Origin: Corallococcus soli
Lineage (GTDB): Bacteria > Myxococcota > Myxococcia > Myxococcales > Myxococcaceae
Direction: 5' to 3'
Length of the DNA: 64,000 bases
Assembly (NCBI RefSeq): GCF_014930455.1
Contig: NZ_JAAIYO010000019.1
Location: forward strand, 1-64,000
Shown: positions 27,018 to 35,245 of the stretch, piece after piece
How positions within the stretch are numbered: position 1 is the first letter of the stretch
Layout: every line of letters begins with the position of its first letter
The notes under the pieces: generated by a model
Databases searched by the model: none
What the model was told of the DNA's origin: nothing
What the model saw: only the letters and a program-made list of their open reading frames with translations
Translations under genes and position numbers: made by a program

Positions 27018-28025
27018 TCAACCGCCGCCGAGCGTCTCGCGAAAGTAACGCCGGAAGTTGCCACCCATCACACGTTCCACCCAGGCCTCCGGGTGTCGCC
27101 GCAGCAGGGCTTCCGTGAGGCGGGGCAGGTCCGTCACATCCCGCATGCCCTTGGGCAGCGCCACCATGCCGTCGTAGTCCGAGCCCACGCCCACGCCCTC
27201 CACCCCCATGACGTCCACCGCGTGCTCCACGTGGCGGACCACGTCGTCCATCGTGTCGCCGCCCAGGTACACCGGCGCCAGGATGATGCCCACCACGCCA
27301 CCGCGCTGGGCGATGGTGCGCAGCGCCGCGTCGGACAGGTTGCGCCAGCCCCCGCCCGCCGCGCGCACGCCGGTGTGCGAACAGAAGTAGCGCACGGTGG
27401 GGTGCGCGAAGAGGTCCGTGAGCGTCTGCTCGGAGGCGTGCGCCACGTCCACGCTCAGCCCCAGGTGGGCCATCTCCTCCATCACCTGCTGGCCCAGCGG
27501 CGTCAGCCCCCGGTTGCCCATCATCGGGAAGGACGAACCGCCCAGGTCGTTGTTGGACAGGTGCGTGAGCCCCATGAAGCGCACCCCGCGCCGGTGCAGC
27601 TCCGCCAGTCGCTCCACCTTGCCTTCGATGGCATGGCCCCCCTCCACGCCCAGCACCGCCGACAGCCGCCCCTGGGCGAGGTTGTCCTCCAGCCCCGCCC
27701 CGGTGGTGGCGACGCGCACCGTGTCCCCGGAGCGGGCGCAGAAGGCGTCCAGCCGCTCGATCTGCCAGAGCGCGCGCAGCCACTCGCCGCCGCGCGCCTC
27801 GCGGGGCCACTTGCGCCACGCGGCGAACAGGGGGAAGCCCCCAATGAAGGGGAAGCCCCGGGTCACCAGTGTGAAGCATTGCAGCTTCACCCCCGCCTCG
27901 CGAAGGCGGGGGAAGTCCACGTGCCCCTGCGTCGACCGTTCACACAGGTCGCGGTTCCACATCAGCGAATCCGCATGACCGTCCGCGATGCACCAGCGCT
28001 GGTGCAATTCCTTCACGTCACCCAT
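27018..28025 (-). CDS. Membrane dipeptidase (peptidase family M19)
   Basis: A 335-residue zinc dipeptidase of the renal dipeptidase family. The metal-binding DGHADS motif lies at residues 15-20 (HxD). Other family features are GVEGGHAIEG with a conserved bridging Glu, LTHLSNNDLG, and ARMINLS-type region VDVAHASEQT with a metal His. FCSHTGVRA and VGSDYDGM lie toward the C-terminus. No signal peptide is seen, so it is probably cytoplasmic, with activity on dipeptides or beta-lactam-like bonds inferred from the family. I used the ATG at 28025; a TTG at 28061 and a GTG at 28043 are possible longer starts. Confidence 0.9.
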   Translation of the reverse strand: MGDVKELHQRWCIADGHADSLMWNRDLCERSTQGHVDFPRLREAGVKLQCFTLVTRGFPFIGGFPLFAAWRKWPREARGGEWLRALWQIERLDAFCARSGDTVRVATTGAGLEDNLAQGRLSAVLGVEGGHAIEGKVERLAELHRRGVRFMGLTHLSNNDLGGSSFPMMGNRGLTPLGQQVMEEMAHLGLSVDVAHASEQTLTDLFAHPTVRYFCSHTGVRAAGGGWRNLSDAALRTIAQRGGVVGIILAPVYLGGDTMDDVVRHVEHAVDVMGVEGVGVGSDYDGMVALPKGMRDVTDLPRLTEALLRRHPEAWVERVMGGNFRRYFRETLGGG

Positions 28026-28088
28026 GCCAGCAGTCTTCGCCACCGCCTCCCGCGATGACAAGCACCCGCGCCCCCGGAAAAGCGCGCT

Positions 28089-29222
28089 TCAGGTCCAGTC
28101 CGCGCCGCTGTCGTCGTCTTCGGGCCAGCGCTCATCCTCCAGGGGAAGGCCGGCCTCCGCGTTGCCACCGGGGCCCACGAGGGCCGCCGTGCGCACCTCC
28201 GCCACCTCGCGAAGCGCTTCCGCCGGGCCATAGGGCCGGCCCGCCGCGCCCAGCAGGTCCCGGAGCGCGTCCCGCAGCTGCGCGCCCGTCTGGAAGCGCG
28301 CGTCGCGCTCCCGCCGCAGCACCCGCTGGAGCACCGCCCGCATGCCTTCGGACAACCCCCGCGTCGCATGCTCCACATGGGACGGCTCCAGGCACGCCAT
28401 GCGCGCGGCCATCAGCGGCGCCGGCAGCCAGCTGGGTGTCTCCGCGCACAGCCCCTGCGCGCCGGGCAGGGGCTGGGCCCGCTGCGCCGCGCGCTCCACG
28501 TCCTCCAGGTCCAGCAGGTGCAGTCCGGTGAGCAGCTCCAGGAGCACCATCCCCAGGGAGAACAGGTCCGCCCGCCCATCCAGGGGCTGGCCCTCCAGGG
28601 CCTCCGGCGAGGCATAGGCCACGTCCCCGCGCACCAGCCCCGGCTCCGTCACCACGCGCCCGGGCAGCCTGGACCAGGCGAGCGCGAAGTCCGCCAGCCG
28701 CACCCGCCCGTGCACGTCCACGCGCACCGAGCGCGGACTGACGTCCCGGTGCACCACGCCCACCGGAAATCCGCGCGCGTCCTCCAGCGCGTGCGCATGG
28801 TGCAGCGCGTCCGCCACCTCCGCGCCCACGTACGCGGCGAACGCCTCCGAGAAGGGCCGCCGCCGCAGCGCCGCGAAGCTGGACAGCGTCTCCAGGCACG
28901 GGCCGTCCACGTACTCCATGACGAGGTGGGGCGCGCCGTCGTGCACCCGCACCAGGTACACCGGGGCGATGGCCGGGTGGCTCAGCCGCATGAGCAGCTT
29001 CACCTCCTCGCGCAGCCGCGCGCGCGCCACGTCGTCCCCGACGTCGCGCAGGCGCTTGATGAGCACCAGCCCTCCCGGCGTGCGCGCGTAGTGCCGGCGG
29101 GCGAGCAACAGCTCCCCTCCGGCGCGCGACCCCAGGTAGCGCACCAGCTCATAGGACGTGGCCCCGGTGGAGAAGAGGATGAAGGGCCGGGACGCGGACT
29201 GCGCGGGGGGATGGGTGGCCAT
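28089..29222 (-). CDS. atypical Ser/Thr protein kinase (PknB-like)
   Basis: A 377-residue soluble protein with one eukaryotic-type kinase domain (about 24-300). The ATP-anchoring Lys56 (LVLIKRLRD) and the HRD at 158-160 with catalytic Asp160 are present. The residue five after that Asp, normally the Asn that helps bind Mg2+, is Ser165 (HRDVSPRS), and the DFG is DFA (178-180). The glycine loop is also weak (YLGSRAGGELLL). Later kinase features remain (VAYASPEALEG, DLFSLGMVLLELLTG). This suggests low or altered activity, or a pseudokinase. There is no membrane segment or sensor domain. The ATG 29222 has AAGGAG upstream; ATGs at 29270 and 29324 are alternatives. Confidence 0.85.
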   Translation of the reverse strand: MATHPPAQSASRPFILFSTGATSYELVRYLGSRAGGELLLARRHYARTPGGLVLIKRLRDVGDDVARARLREEVKLLMRLSHPAIAPVYLVRVHDGAPHLVMEYVDGPCLETLSSFAALRRRPFSEAFAAYVGAEVADALHHAHALEDARGFPVGVVHRDVSPRSVRVDVHGRVRLADFALAWSRLPGRVVTEPGLVRGDVAYASPEALEGQPLDGRADLFSLGMVLLELLTGLHLLDLEDVERAAQRAQPLPGAQGLCAETPSWLPAPLMAARMACLEPSHVEHATRGLSEGMRAVLQRVLRRERDARFQTGAQLRDALRDLLGAAGRPYGPAEALREVAEVRTAALVGPGGNAEAGLPLEDERWPEDDDSGADWT

Positions 29223-29344
29223 CGTGGATGACGCTCCTTCGGGAGGCGCTTCCCGGGGGTGGGAAGGCATGAGGAAGACCTCACGCCCGCGTCCTACCAC
29301 CCGGGTCAGACATTCCCGTCCCACCCCACCGGGTGTTTCCCCGA

Positions 29345-29382
29345 CTAAAAAGGAAACGGCCCCCGCGCGAACGCGGGAGCCG
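29345..29382 (-). terminator. intrinsic terminator of the coiled-coil lipoprotein gene
   Basis: A hairpin ACGGC(C)CCCGCG - CGAA - CGCGGG(A)GCCGT (29355-29382, one internal mismatch) is followed on the minus strand by TTCCTTTTT (plus 29346-29354). It lies about 50 bp after the stop at 29434, in the right direction. Confidence 0.8.
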
Positions 29383-29433
29383 TCGCCTTCAAGCCATGTC
29401 CTGCCCGCGTGATGGCGCGTGCGAGGCGTGAGG

Positions 29434-30069
29434 CTACTGGTCCAGCTTCTTCGTGGCGGCCACCAGCGTCACGTCACGGGCGACCATGTCCTTGCCGTCC
29501 ATCACGTACGAGGCGCGCACCTGCGAGCCTTCCTTGATGTCGTCCATCTTCACCGCGCGGCTGCCGTTGTCCATCAGCGCGGTCTTGTCGTTCGTCTTGA
29601 TCTTCAGCTCGCGGTTGTTGCTGTCCACCACCGTCAGCGTGTCACCCGACTTCGACAGCACGCGGCCGTTGATGGTCGTGGCCGCGGCGGTCGCGCCCGC
29701 CATGCCCGAGCCACCCTGGGCCAGGTCCTCGTTCAGGTTCTCGTTGCGGTTGGCCTGCGCCTCGGCCAGGTCCTGCTCCTCGTCACGCACGTCCTCATTG
29801 GCGCTGGCGATCTTGTCGTTGGCGTCCTGGCGCGCCTCGGCGACGTCCTCGTTGGCGGCCTGCTGCGCGGAGCCGATGTCCTCGTTGGCGTCCTGCTGCG
29901 CCGCGGCCAACTCCTCGCCCTCAGCCTGACGCGCCTCCGCCGTCTCCTGCGCCGCTTCCTGACGAGCCTCGGCGACGTCCTGACGCTGCTCCTGGACGTC
30001 GTCCTTCTTGCAGCCCGCGACCATCGTCAGCCCCGCCACCGTCGTGACCGCAATCATGAGCTTCCGCAT
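29434..30069 (-). CDS. lipoprotein with Ala/Gln/Glu hendecad coiled coil
   Basis: A 211-residue lipoprotein (MRKLMIAVTTVAGLTMVAGC, lipobox VAGC). Residues 22-115 are almost entirely Ala, Gln, Glu and Asp in 11-residue repeats (AQQDANEDIGS, AQQAANEDVAE, ARQDANDKIAS and degenerate copies). An 11-residue period predicts a right-handed coiled coil rather than the usual heptad type. Residues 125-211 form a beta-rich globular domain (INGRVLSKSGDTLTVVDSNN, then REL, MDNGSRAVKMDDIKEG) resembling a small OB-like fold. The long coiled region may span periplasmic space from an outer-membrane anchor; this is inference. It is followed by an intrinsic terminator. Confidence 0.8.
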   Translation of the reverse strand: MRKLMIAVTTVAGLTMVAGCKKDDVQEQRQDVAEARQEAAQETAEARQAEGEELAAAQQDANEDIGSAQQAANEDVAEARQDANDKIASANEDVRDEEQDLAEAQANRNENLNEDLAQGGSGMAGATAAATTINGRVLSKSGDTLTVVDSNNRELKIKTNDKTALMDNGSRAVKMDDIKEGSQVRASYVMDGKDMVARDVTLVAATKKLDQ

Positions 30070-30402
30070 GTGACTGCCCCCTGTGTGAGATGTGTTCTGG
30101 AAGCCGGAGGATTTGTTCCCCGGCGTTGGGCAGAAACTGGTCGCTCCCCCTGTACCTGCACAGGGGTTGTCAGCGAGGGATCCAGGGCACAGGGGGCCCT
30201 TTCCACGGAAAATGGCCCTGGCCGCCTGCCTGCTGGGGAAGCGGAACAAAAGCATCCGCGCACGAAAAATCCGCCCCGGCGCGCTGTTTCAGGCCTGTTG
30301 CGTGAAGGAGCCTGTGCGTTGACAGGGCAGAACCGCCCTTGTACTGGCAGCGGCGGTCCCCGCGAGGCAGAGGAAGCGGGCTTGGGAAGGAGTCGTGACG
30401 CC
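30070..30402. other. divergent intergenic region between lipoprotein and thiS
   Basis: No gene seen in 333 bases. It contains a perfect 7-bp hairpin or operator-like palindrome at 30147-30166 (CCCCTGT - 6-base loop - ACAGGGG) and the candidate thi promoter at 30319-30347. I looked for a TPP riboswitch (CUGAGA and the P4/P5 core) ahead of thiS and found none. Confidence 0.5.
30319..30347 (+). promoter_or_regulatory. candidate promoter of thiSGE
   Basis: TTGACA (30319-30324, perfect -35) is followed after 17 bp by TACTGG (30342-30347), a weak -10 preceded by TTG. Predicted start lies near 30354, giving a short leader of about 50 nt to thiS. The spacer contains AGGGC...GCCCT, a possible operator. 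Confidence 0.45.
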
Positions 30403-30606
30403 GTGACGGTGTGGGTCAACGGAGAAGCGCGAACGCTGCCGGAGGGCGGCACCCTTTCGTCCCTGCTGACGCTGTTGGGGTTGAGCAGCGGGCCGGGGGT
30501 GGCGGTGGAGGTGAACGCGGAGGTGGTGCGCCGCGCCCGTCACCCCGAGCACCGGCTCCAGGATGGGGACCGGGTGGAGATCGTCACCTTCGTGGGTGGC
30601 GGGTGA
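30403..30606 (+). CDS. thiS: Sulfur carrier protein ThiS
   Basis: A 67-residue ubiquitin-fold sulfur carrier for the thiazole moiety of thiamine. The start [21 protein letters not shown] and the C-terminal [10 protein letters not shown] are characteristic; the terminal Gly-Gly is thiocarboxylated and donates sulfur to ThiG. The GTG at 30403 has AAGGAG ten bases upstream. It is directly followed by thiG, 26 bp downstream, in the standard order. No thiF is seen in the window. Confidence 0.93.
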   Translation: MTVWVNGEARTLPEGGTLSSLLTLLGLSSGPGVAVEVNAEVVRRARHPEHRLQDGDRVEIVTFVGGG

Positions 30607-30632
30607 GTGCAGGCCTGAAAGAGGACACGGTC

Positions 30633-31418
30633 ATGAGCGGCATCGCGGACAAGCCTTTCACGCTGGCGGGGGTGACGTTCACCTCGCGGCTCATCGTCGG
30701 GACGGGGAAGTACCCCAGCCACGACGTGATGAAGCAGTGCCACGACGCATCGGGCGCGGAGCTGGTCACGGTGGCGGTGCGGCGCCTGGACCTGAAGGCC
30801 ACGGGCGAGGCGTCGCTGATGAACTGGATTGATCGCAACAAGCTGCGCCTCCTGCCCAACACGGCGCTCTGCTACACGGCGGACGACGCGGTGCGCACCT
30901 GCCGGCTCGCCGAGGAGCTGGGCATGAGCAAGTGGGTGAAGCTGGAGGTCCTGGGAGACGAGAAGACGCTCTACCCGGACGTCGAGGAGACGCTGAAGGC
31001 GGCGCGCATCCTGGTGAAGGAGGGCTTCACGGTGCTGCCCTACACCAGCGATGATCCCATCACCGCGCGCAAGCTGGAGGACGCGGGCTGCGCGGCGGTG
31101 ATGCCGCTGGCGGCGCCCATCGGCAGCGGGCTGGGCATCCGCAACCCGCACAACCTGCGCCTCATCCGCGAGGTGGTGAAGGTGCCCGTCATCGTGGACG
31201 CGGGCGTGGGCACGGCCTCCGACGCGGCCATCGCGATGGAACTGGGCGTGGACGCCCTGCTCATGAACACCGCCATCGCCGGCGCGAAGGACCCCGTGCG
31301 CATGGCCGTCGCCATGAAGAAGGCGGTGGAGGCCGGCCGCGACGCCTACCTGGCCGGGCGCATCCCCAGGAAGGCGTACGGCTCCGCGTCCAGCCCCATC
31401 GAAGGGCTCGTCGAGTAG
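30633..31418 (+). CDS. thiG: Thiazole synthase
   Basis: A 261-residue (beta/alpha)8 enzyme that builds the thiazole phosphate from deoxyxylulose 5-phosphate, ThiS thiocarboxylate and dehydroglycine. Recognised by [12 protein letters not shown] near residue 19, [45 protein letters not shown] containing the Schiff-base Lys, and [12 protein letters not shown] followed by [13 protein letters not shown]. The ATG at 30633 follows a GAGG-type site. It overlaps the next gene by one base. Confidence 0.96.
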   Translation: MSGIADKPFTLAGVTFTSRLIVGTGKYPSHDVMKQCHDASGAELVTVAVRRLDLKATGEASLMNWIDRNKLRLLPNTALCYTADDAVRTCRLAEELGMSKWVKLEVLGDEKTLYPDVEETLKAARILVKEGFTVLPYTSDDPITARKLEDAGCAAVMPLAAPIGSGLGIRNPHNLRLIREVVKVPVIVDAGVGTASDAAIAMELGVDALLMNTAIAGAKDPVRMAVAMKKAVEAGRDAYLAGRIPRKAYGSASSPIEGLVE

Positions 31419-32038
31419 TGCCCGCCCTGCCCCGCCTCGTCGTCATCACCGACTGGCGCCTTCCCCGGACGCGGCTGTTGTCCGCGCTGGAGCGGGCGCT
31501 GGAGGCGGGGCCCGACGTCGCCGTGCAGCACCGCCACCCGGAGGCTTCGGGCCGCCTGTTCCTGGAGGAGGCCCGGCTCGTGGCGGACGTGTGCCGGGCC
31601 CGGGGGCGGGCGTTGTTCGTCAATGGGAGGCTGGACGTCGCGCTGCTCGTGGGCGCGCACCTGCACCTGCCCGCCTCCGGTCCCTCACCCCGGGACGTGC
31701 GCCCGCACCTGCCGTCAGGTCGGCTCGTCAGCGTGGCCGTGCACGATGCGAATGAGGCGGAGGCAGCGCTGGGAGCGGACCTGGCGCTGGTGAGCCCGGT
31801 GTTCGCGCCCGGCTCCAAGCCGGGGGACACGCGCTCCCCGCTGGGGCCGGAGGGCTTCCACGGGCTCGCTGCGCGACTGTCCTGCCCTGCGCTGGCGCTG
31901 GGAGGCATGACGGCCGAGCGCGCGAAGACGGTGCGCGGGGCCTGGGGGGTCGCGGTCATCTCCTCGGTGCTGGAGGCGGACGACCCACGCGAGGCGGCGC
32001 GGGCGTTGCTGGATGCATGCGCGGCCCCACGCGGTTGA
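31418..32038 (+). CDS. ThiE/TenI-family thiamine-phosphate synthase-like protein
   Basis: A 206-residue TIM-barrel protein in the position of thiE, beginning at a GTG that overlaps the thiG stop by one base. The TMP-synthase features GRLDVALLVGAHLHLP, SVAVHDANEA, SPVFAPGSKPGD and LGGM align with the family. The first-strand QLRxK motif that binds pyrimidine diphosphate reads QHRHP, and the HLGQ motif is HLHLP. It could be a divergent ThiE, or a TenI-type thiazole tautomerase acting next to ThiG, which also clusters with thiG. I lean to ThiE/TenI without deciding. Confidence 0.7.
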   Translation: MPALPRLVVITDWRLPRTRLLSALERALEAGPDVAVQHRHPEASGRLFLEEARLVADVCRARGRALFVNGRLDVALLVGAHLHLPASGPSPRDVRPHLPSGRLVSVAVHDANEAEAALGADLALVSPVFAPGSKPGDTRSPLGPEGFHGLAARLSCPALALGGMTAERAKTVRGAWGVAVISSVLEADDPREAARALLDACAAPRG

Positions 32039-32059
32039 GGCGCGCTATGCTGCGCGGCC

Positions 32060-33103
32060 GTGAATCCCTCCGCGACCTCCGCTGAACTGCGCCCGCTCGC
32101 CATCGGGGAGCTCATCGACCGCGCCGCGACGTTCTGGCGCGCGCACCTGAAGCCCCTGTTCGTGCTGTGTCTGGGGTTCGACCTGCTCAACTACATCGCG
32201 GTCAAGGTCTTCACCTTCGCGTTGACGCGGGTGGTGGGCGTGATGCCGGGGTTGCAGGGGCCCCGCCCAGGGGAGGACCCGTCGGAGACGCTGGCCCAGT
32301 CGGGCCTCATGTTGGGGATGATGGGCGTGCTGTATGTGTTCCTCATCTGGAACTTCTGGGTCGCGACCACGGCGGCGGCCCGCTACGTGGTGCCCGCCCG
32401 CCTGGGCGACCCGGTGCGCCCCATGGAGGGGCTGCGGCGCGCGGTGTCCCGGCTGGGCACGCTGACGGCGACCTACCTGCTGTCGCTGGCGTGGTCGCTG
32501 GGCGTGACGTTGCTGCTGTGCCTGCCGGGCTCCATCGTCATGGGGCTGGGCGTCGTGGCGGGCGTCACCGGCAGGGGCTCCGGCGGAAACGCGGCGGTGA
32601 CCGTGGCGCTGATCATCATCGGCGCCATCCTGCTGGGGGTGGGCGCGCTGGCCGCGGTGCTCTGGTACTTCCTGCGCTTCATGCTGCTGCCGCCCGTGCT
32701 GGCGATGGAGGACGTGGGAGCGTGGGCCGCGTTCAAGCGCTCCGGGGCGTTGCTGGCCGGCCGCGTGGAGCCGGGCTTCCTGGGTCGCGGGACGGTGCGG
32801 GCCATGGTGCTGTCCACGGTGGTGGGCGGCATCCTCGTGGCGGTGAGCCTGGTGTCGGGCCTGCCCGCGTGGATCGTCCGGCTGAGCCATGGCGGCAACC
32901 TGTTGGATCCAGCGGCCCAGGCCGCCATCCCCCAGGCGCTGCTGGTGCCCGCGGAGCTGTTGCAGGTGGTGGGGCAGTCCCTCTTCACGCCGCTGAGCTT
33001 CGTGGTGTCGGCGTTCTTCTACGTGGACATGCGCGTGCGCCGCGAGGGCCTGGACCTGGAGCGGCGGCTCGCGACCCCGGAACCGACGACGCCGTCCCCC
33101 TGA
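32060..33103 (+). CDS. polytopic membrane protein of the DUF4129/DUF4350 cluster
   Basis: A 347-residue integral membrane protein with about six transmembrane helices (for example LFVLCLGFDLLNYIAVKVF, LGVTLLLCLPGSIVMGLGVV, VALIIIGAILLGVGALAAVLW and the VLSTVVGGILVAVSLVSG region). It starts with PLAIGELIDRAATFWRAH, a pattern seen in YciC-type/glycerophosphoryl-diester-like membrane domains. The GTG at 32060 is 21 bp after the thi cluster. It is followed within 7 bp by the DUF4129 gene. Function unknown; the neighbourhood resembles the MoxR-associated gene set. Confidence 0.65.
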   Translation: MNPSATSAELRPLAIGELIDRAATFWRAHLKPLFVLCLGFDLLNYIAVKVFTFALTRVVGVMPGLQGPRPGEDPSETLAQSGLMLGMMGVLYVFLIWNFWVATTAAARYVVPARLGDPVRPMEGLRRAVSRLGTLTATYLLSLAWSLGVTLLLCLPGSIVMGLGVVAGVTGRGSGGNAAVTVALIIIGAILLGVGALAAVLWYFLRFMLLPPVLAMEDVGAWAAFKRSGALLAGRVEPGFLGRGTVRAMVLSTVVGGILVAVSLVSGLPAWIVRLSHGGNLLDPAAQAAIPQALLVPAELLQVVGQSLFTPLSFVVSAFFYVDMRVRREGLDLERRLATPEPTTPSP

Positions 33104-33109
33104 CGCCCC

Positions 33110-34000
33110 GTGCCCGCCCTGCCCCTGCTCCTGCTGTTGTCCGCCCTGCCCTGCGCCGACCGCGCCGCCGTCACCCAGCGGCTCGAGGAGACCGCGCGCG
33201 CCCGGCCCCAGGACTTCAACGCGGAGGTGAACCGGCTGGTGGAGCAATTGGAGGGCGTACCGCTGCCCCCTGGAAGCTCCGGACAGTCGCCCGTCGACCG
33301 GGCCCGGCAGCTCACGGTGTATCTGGACGCGGTGTGCGCACTGGAGGAACAGCAGGGCCAGGACGCGGCCCCCCAGGTCGAAAGCGAGCCGGAGCGGCTT
33401 CGCGCCATCCTCGACCGGCCGGAGTTCGCGAGGGCGCGGCAGCGCAACAGTGACGTGGTGACGCGGCTGCTGCGCGAGCTGGGGCTCTGGCTGGAAGGCC
33501 TCTTCGAGTCCCGGGGAGCGCAGGGCTTCGCCGTGGCCACGCGCGCGGTGATGCTGGGCGTGGCGCTGGCGGTGGTGCTGTTCGGCGTGCTGCGGGTGCG
33601 CTGGCGCAGGGGTCGGAAGCGCGCCGTCGCCGCGACAGGGGCCCCGGGCGAAGCACCGCCCCTGGAGCTGGACACGCCCGGCGAACACCTGGGCCGGGCT
33701 CGCACCGCGCTGGAGACGGAGGACGCGCGCGAGGCCATCCGCGAGGGGCTCCTGGGCCTGTTGTCCACGTTGGAGCAGCGCAGACTGGCAAGGCCGGACC
33801 GCGTGAAGACGAACCGCGAGCTGGCCGCGGAGCTGCCCTCGCGAGGCGCCCCCGCGCGGGTGACGGGTGAGGTGGAGCGGCTGGTGGGCTGGTACGACCA
33901 GGCCTTCTATTCGCTGGAGCCGGTGCCCTGCGACGAGGCCGCGCACTTCGTGGAGTCCGTGGAGCAACTGCACGGCTCGCTCGCGGAGGGCCGGCCATGA
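33110..34000 (+). CDS. DUF4129 domain-containing membrane protein
   Basis: A 296-residue protein. It has an N-terminal hydrophobic stretch (LPLLLLLSALPCA) with signal character, an extracytoplasmic helical region, a single strong transmembrane helix (VMLGVALAVVLFGVL near 150-165), and a C-terminal cytoplasmic domain with the DUF4129 features TNRELAAELP and LVGWYDQAFYSLEPV. DUF4129 proteins accompany MoxR AAA ATPases and DUF58 proteins in many bacteria. Its GTG start follows the previous stop by 6 bp, and its stop overlaps the ATG of the DUF4350 gene by four bases. Confidence 0.75.
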   Translation: MPALPLLLLLSALPCADRAAVTQRLEETARARPQDFNAEVNRLVEQLEGVPLPPGSSGQSPVDRARQLTVYLDAVCALEEQQGQDAAPQVESEPERLRAILDRPEFARARQRNSDVVTRLLRELGLWLEGLFESRGAQGFAVATRAVMLGVALAVVLFGVLRVRWRRGRKRAVAATGAPGEAPPLELDTPGEHLGRARTALETEDAREAIREGLLGLLSTLEQRRLARPDRVKTNRELAAELPSRGAPARVTGEVERLVGWYDQAFYSLEPVPCDEAAHFVESVEQLHGSLAEGRP

Positions 34001-35181
34001 AGAACGCGCGCGTCGCGGCGGTCCTGGGCCTGCTCATCGCGGTGGCGCTGGCGGTGGGACTTGCCTCGCGGGAGGCCGCTCCGGACTCGCCCGTGCCGTC
34101 CATCACGAACCCCGGGCCGCTGGGCCTCAAGGCCCTCTTCGTCTACCTGCGCGAGGGCGGCCGGGACGTCAGCGCGCAGCAGTCGTCGCTGGAGTCGCTC
34201 CCCGCCGACACGCGCACGCTGGTCATCGCCGCGCCCCAGGCGCAACCGGTGACGAAGGAAGAGGTCGCCGCGCTGGAGCGCTTCGTCCAGGGCGGCGGCA
34301 CGCTCGTGTACCTGTCGCCGCACACGCTGGGAAAGGAGCAGCCGGGGCTGGAGGAGTGGCTGGGGTTGGCCCCGGGCCCCCTGCTGGGGACGAACCACCA
34401 GGGCCTCGACTCCGAGTGGGTGGACCCCGCGGGCGTCACCGTGGATGTCTGGCTTCAAGCGGGCGCGCTGCGGGGATTGTCGGCCCTGCGCGTGTCGCGC
34501 GACCGGAGCCTGCGCATGGAGCGCGAGGACGCGGTGCCCCTGGCGGGCCGGGCCGGGGCCAGCGTGGTGTGGCGCTGGGCCAGCGGCAAGGGCGAGGTCT
34601 ACGTCATCGCGGGCGCGGACCTCGCGGAGAACCGGCGGCTGGAGCTGCTCGACAACCTGCGCTTCTGGGATGCGCTCGCCGCGCGCGGCCCGCTGCGCTT
34701 CGACGAGTTCCACCACGCCGCCGTCACCCGCCCTCCCCTCTCCCATGGCCTCTGGGTGTTCATCGCGCAGGCGCTGGCGGTGGGCCTGGTGTACGTCGCC
34801 TCCCGGGGGACGCGCTTCGGTGCCCCCCGCCCCGTGCGCGTGGAGCGCCACCGTTCGTCGCGCGAATACGTGCGCTCGCTCGGGTGGCTCATGCGCCGCG
34901 CGAAGGTGGAGGCGGAGCTGCTGCCGGAGCTCGACAGCGCCCTGCGGTGGCTGATGCAGGAGCGGCTGGGCATCGCCTCCTCCCTGCCGGACGCGGAGGC
35001 CGCACGGCTGCTGGAGGAGACCTGCGGCGTGCCCGCGCGCGACTACCTGGACGCAAAGGAGGACCTGCTGCGCACGCGCGAGCGCACGCCCGTGAAGCCC
35101 GCCGACTACACCCGGCTCGCCCGCCGCTACGCGAACCTGGAGCGACAGGTGACGGGACGCGCGGGCGCCTCCCCGGAATGA
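33997..35181 (+). CDS. DUF4350 domain-containing membrane protein
   Basis: A 394-residue protein. It has an N-terminal membrane anchor (VAAVLGLLIAVALAVGLAS), a DUF4350/GATase-like extracytoplasmic domain (NPGPLGLKALFVYLREGG, then VTKEEVAALERFVQGGGTLV), and a second membrane helix near 255-275 (GLWVFIAQALAVGLVYVAS). A helical cytoplasmic tail ends near residue 394. The ATG overlaps the DUF4129 stop by 4 nt, so the pair is translationally coupled. DUF4350 genes normally precede a MoxR ATPase and DUF58 gene; here the unit ends with this gene. Confidence 0.75.
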   Translation: MKNARVAAVLGLLIAVALAVGLASREAAPDSPVPSITNPGPLGLKALFVYLREGGRDVSAQQSSLESLPADTRTLVIAAPQAQPVTKEEVAALERFVQGGGTLVYLSPHTLGKEQPGLEEWLGLAPGPLLGTNHQGLDSEWVDPAGVTVDVWLQAGALRGLSALRVSRDRSLRMEREDAVPLAGRAGASVVWRWASGKGEVYVIAGADLAENRRLELLDNLRFWDALAARGPLRFDEFHHAAVTRPPLSHGLWVFIAQALAVGLVYVASRGTRFGAPRPVRVERHRSSREYVRSLGWLMRRAKVEAELLPELDSALRWLMQERLGIASSLPDAEAARLLEETCGVPARDYLDAKEDLLRTRERTPVKPADYTRLARRYANLERQVTGRAGASPE

Positions 35182-35185
35182 CGAA

Positions 35186-35218
35186 GGCGCGGTGCCCGGC
35201 ACCCGCCGGACCCGCGCC
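35186..35218 (+). terminator. candidate hairpin terminator after the DUF4350 gene
   Basis: GGCGCGG (35186-35192) can pair with CCGCGCC (35212-35218) around a GC-rich loop, just after the stop at 35181 and before the convergent glycosyltransferase gene. No clear T-run; weak. Confidence 0.35.
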
Positions 35219-35245
35219 CCCTTGTCGCCCGGTACCGGACCGGAC

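Noticed and set aside
30070-30402. TPP riboswitch ahead of thiS
   Set aside because: I looked for the CUGAGA and ACCUGA/GGUAAU-type core on the plus strand and found none; only a simple hairpin at 30147-30166 is present.
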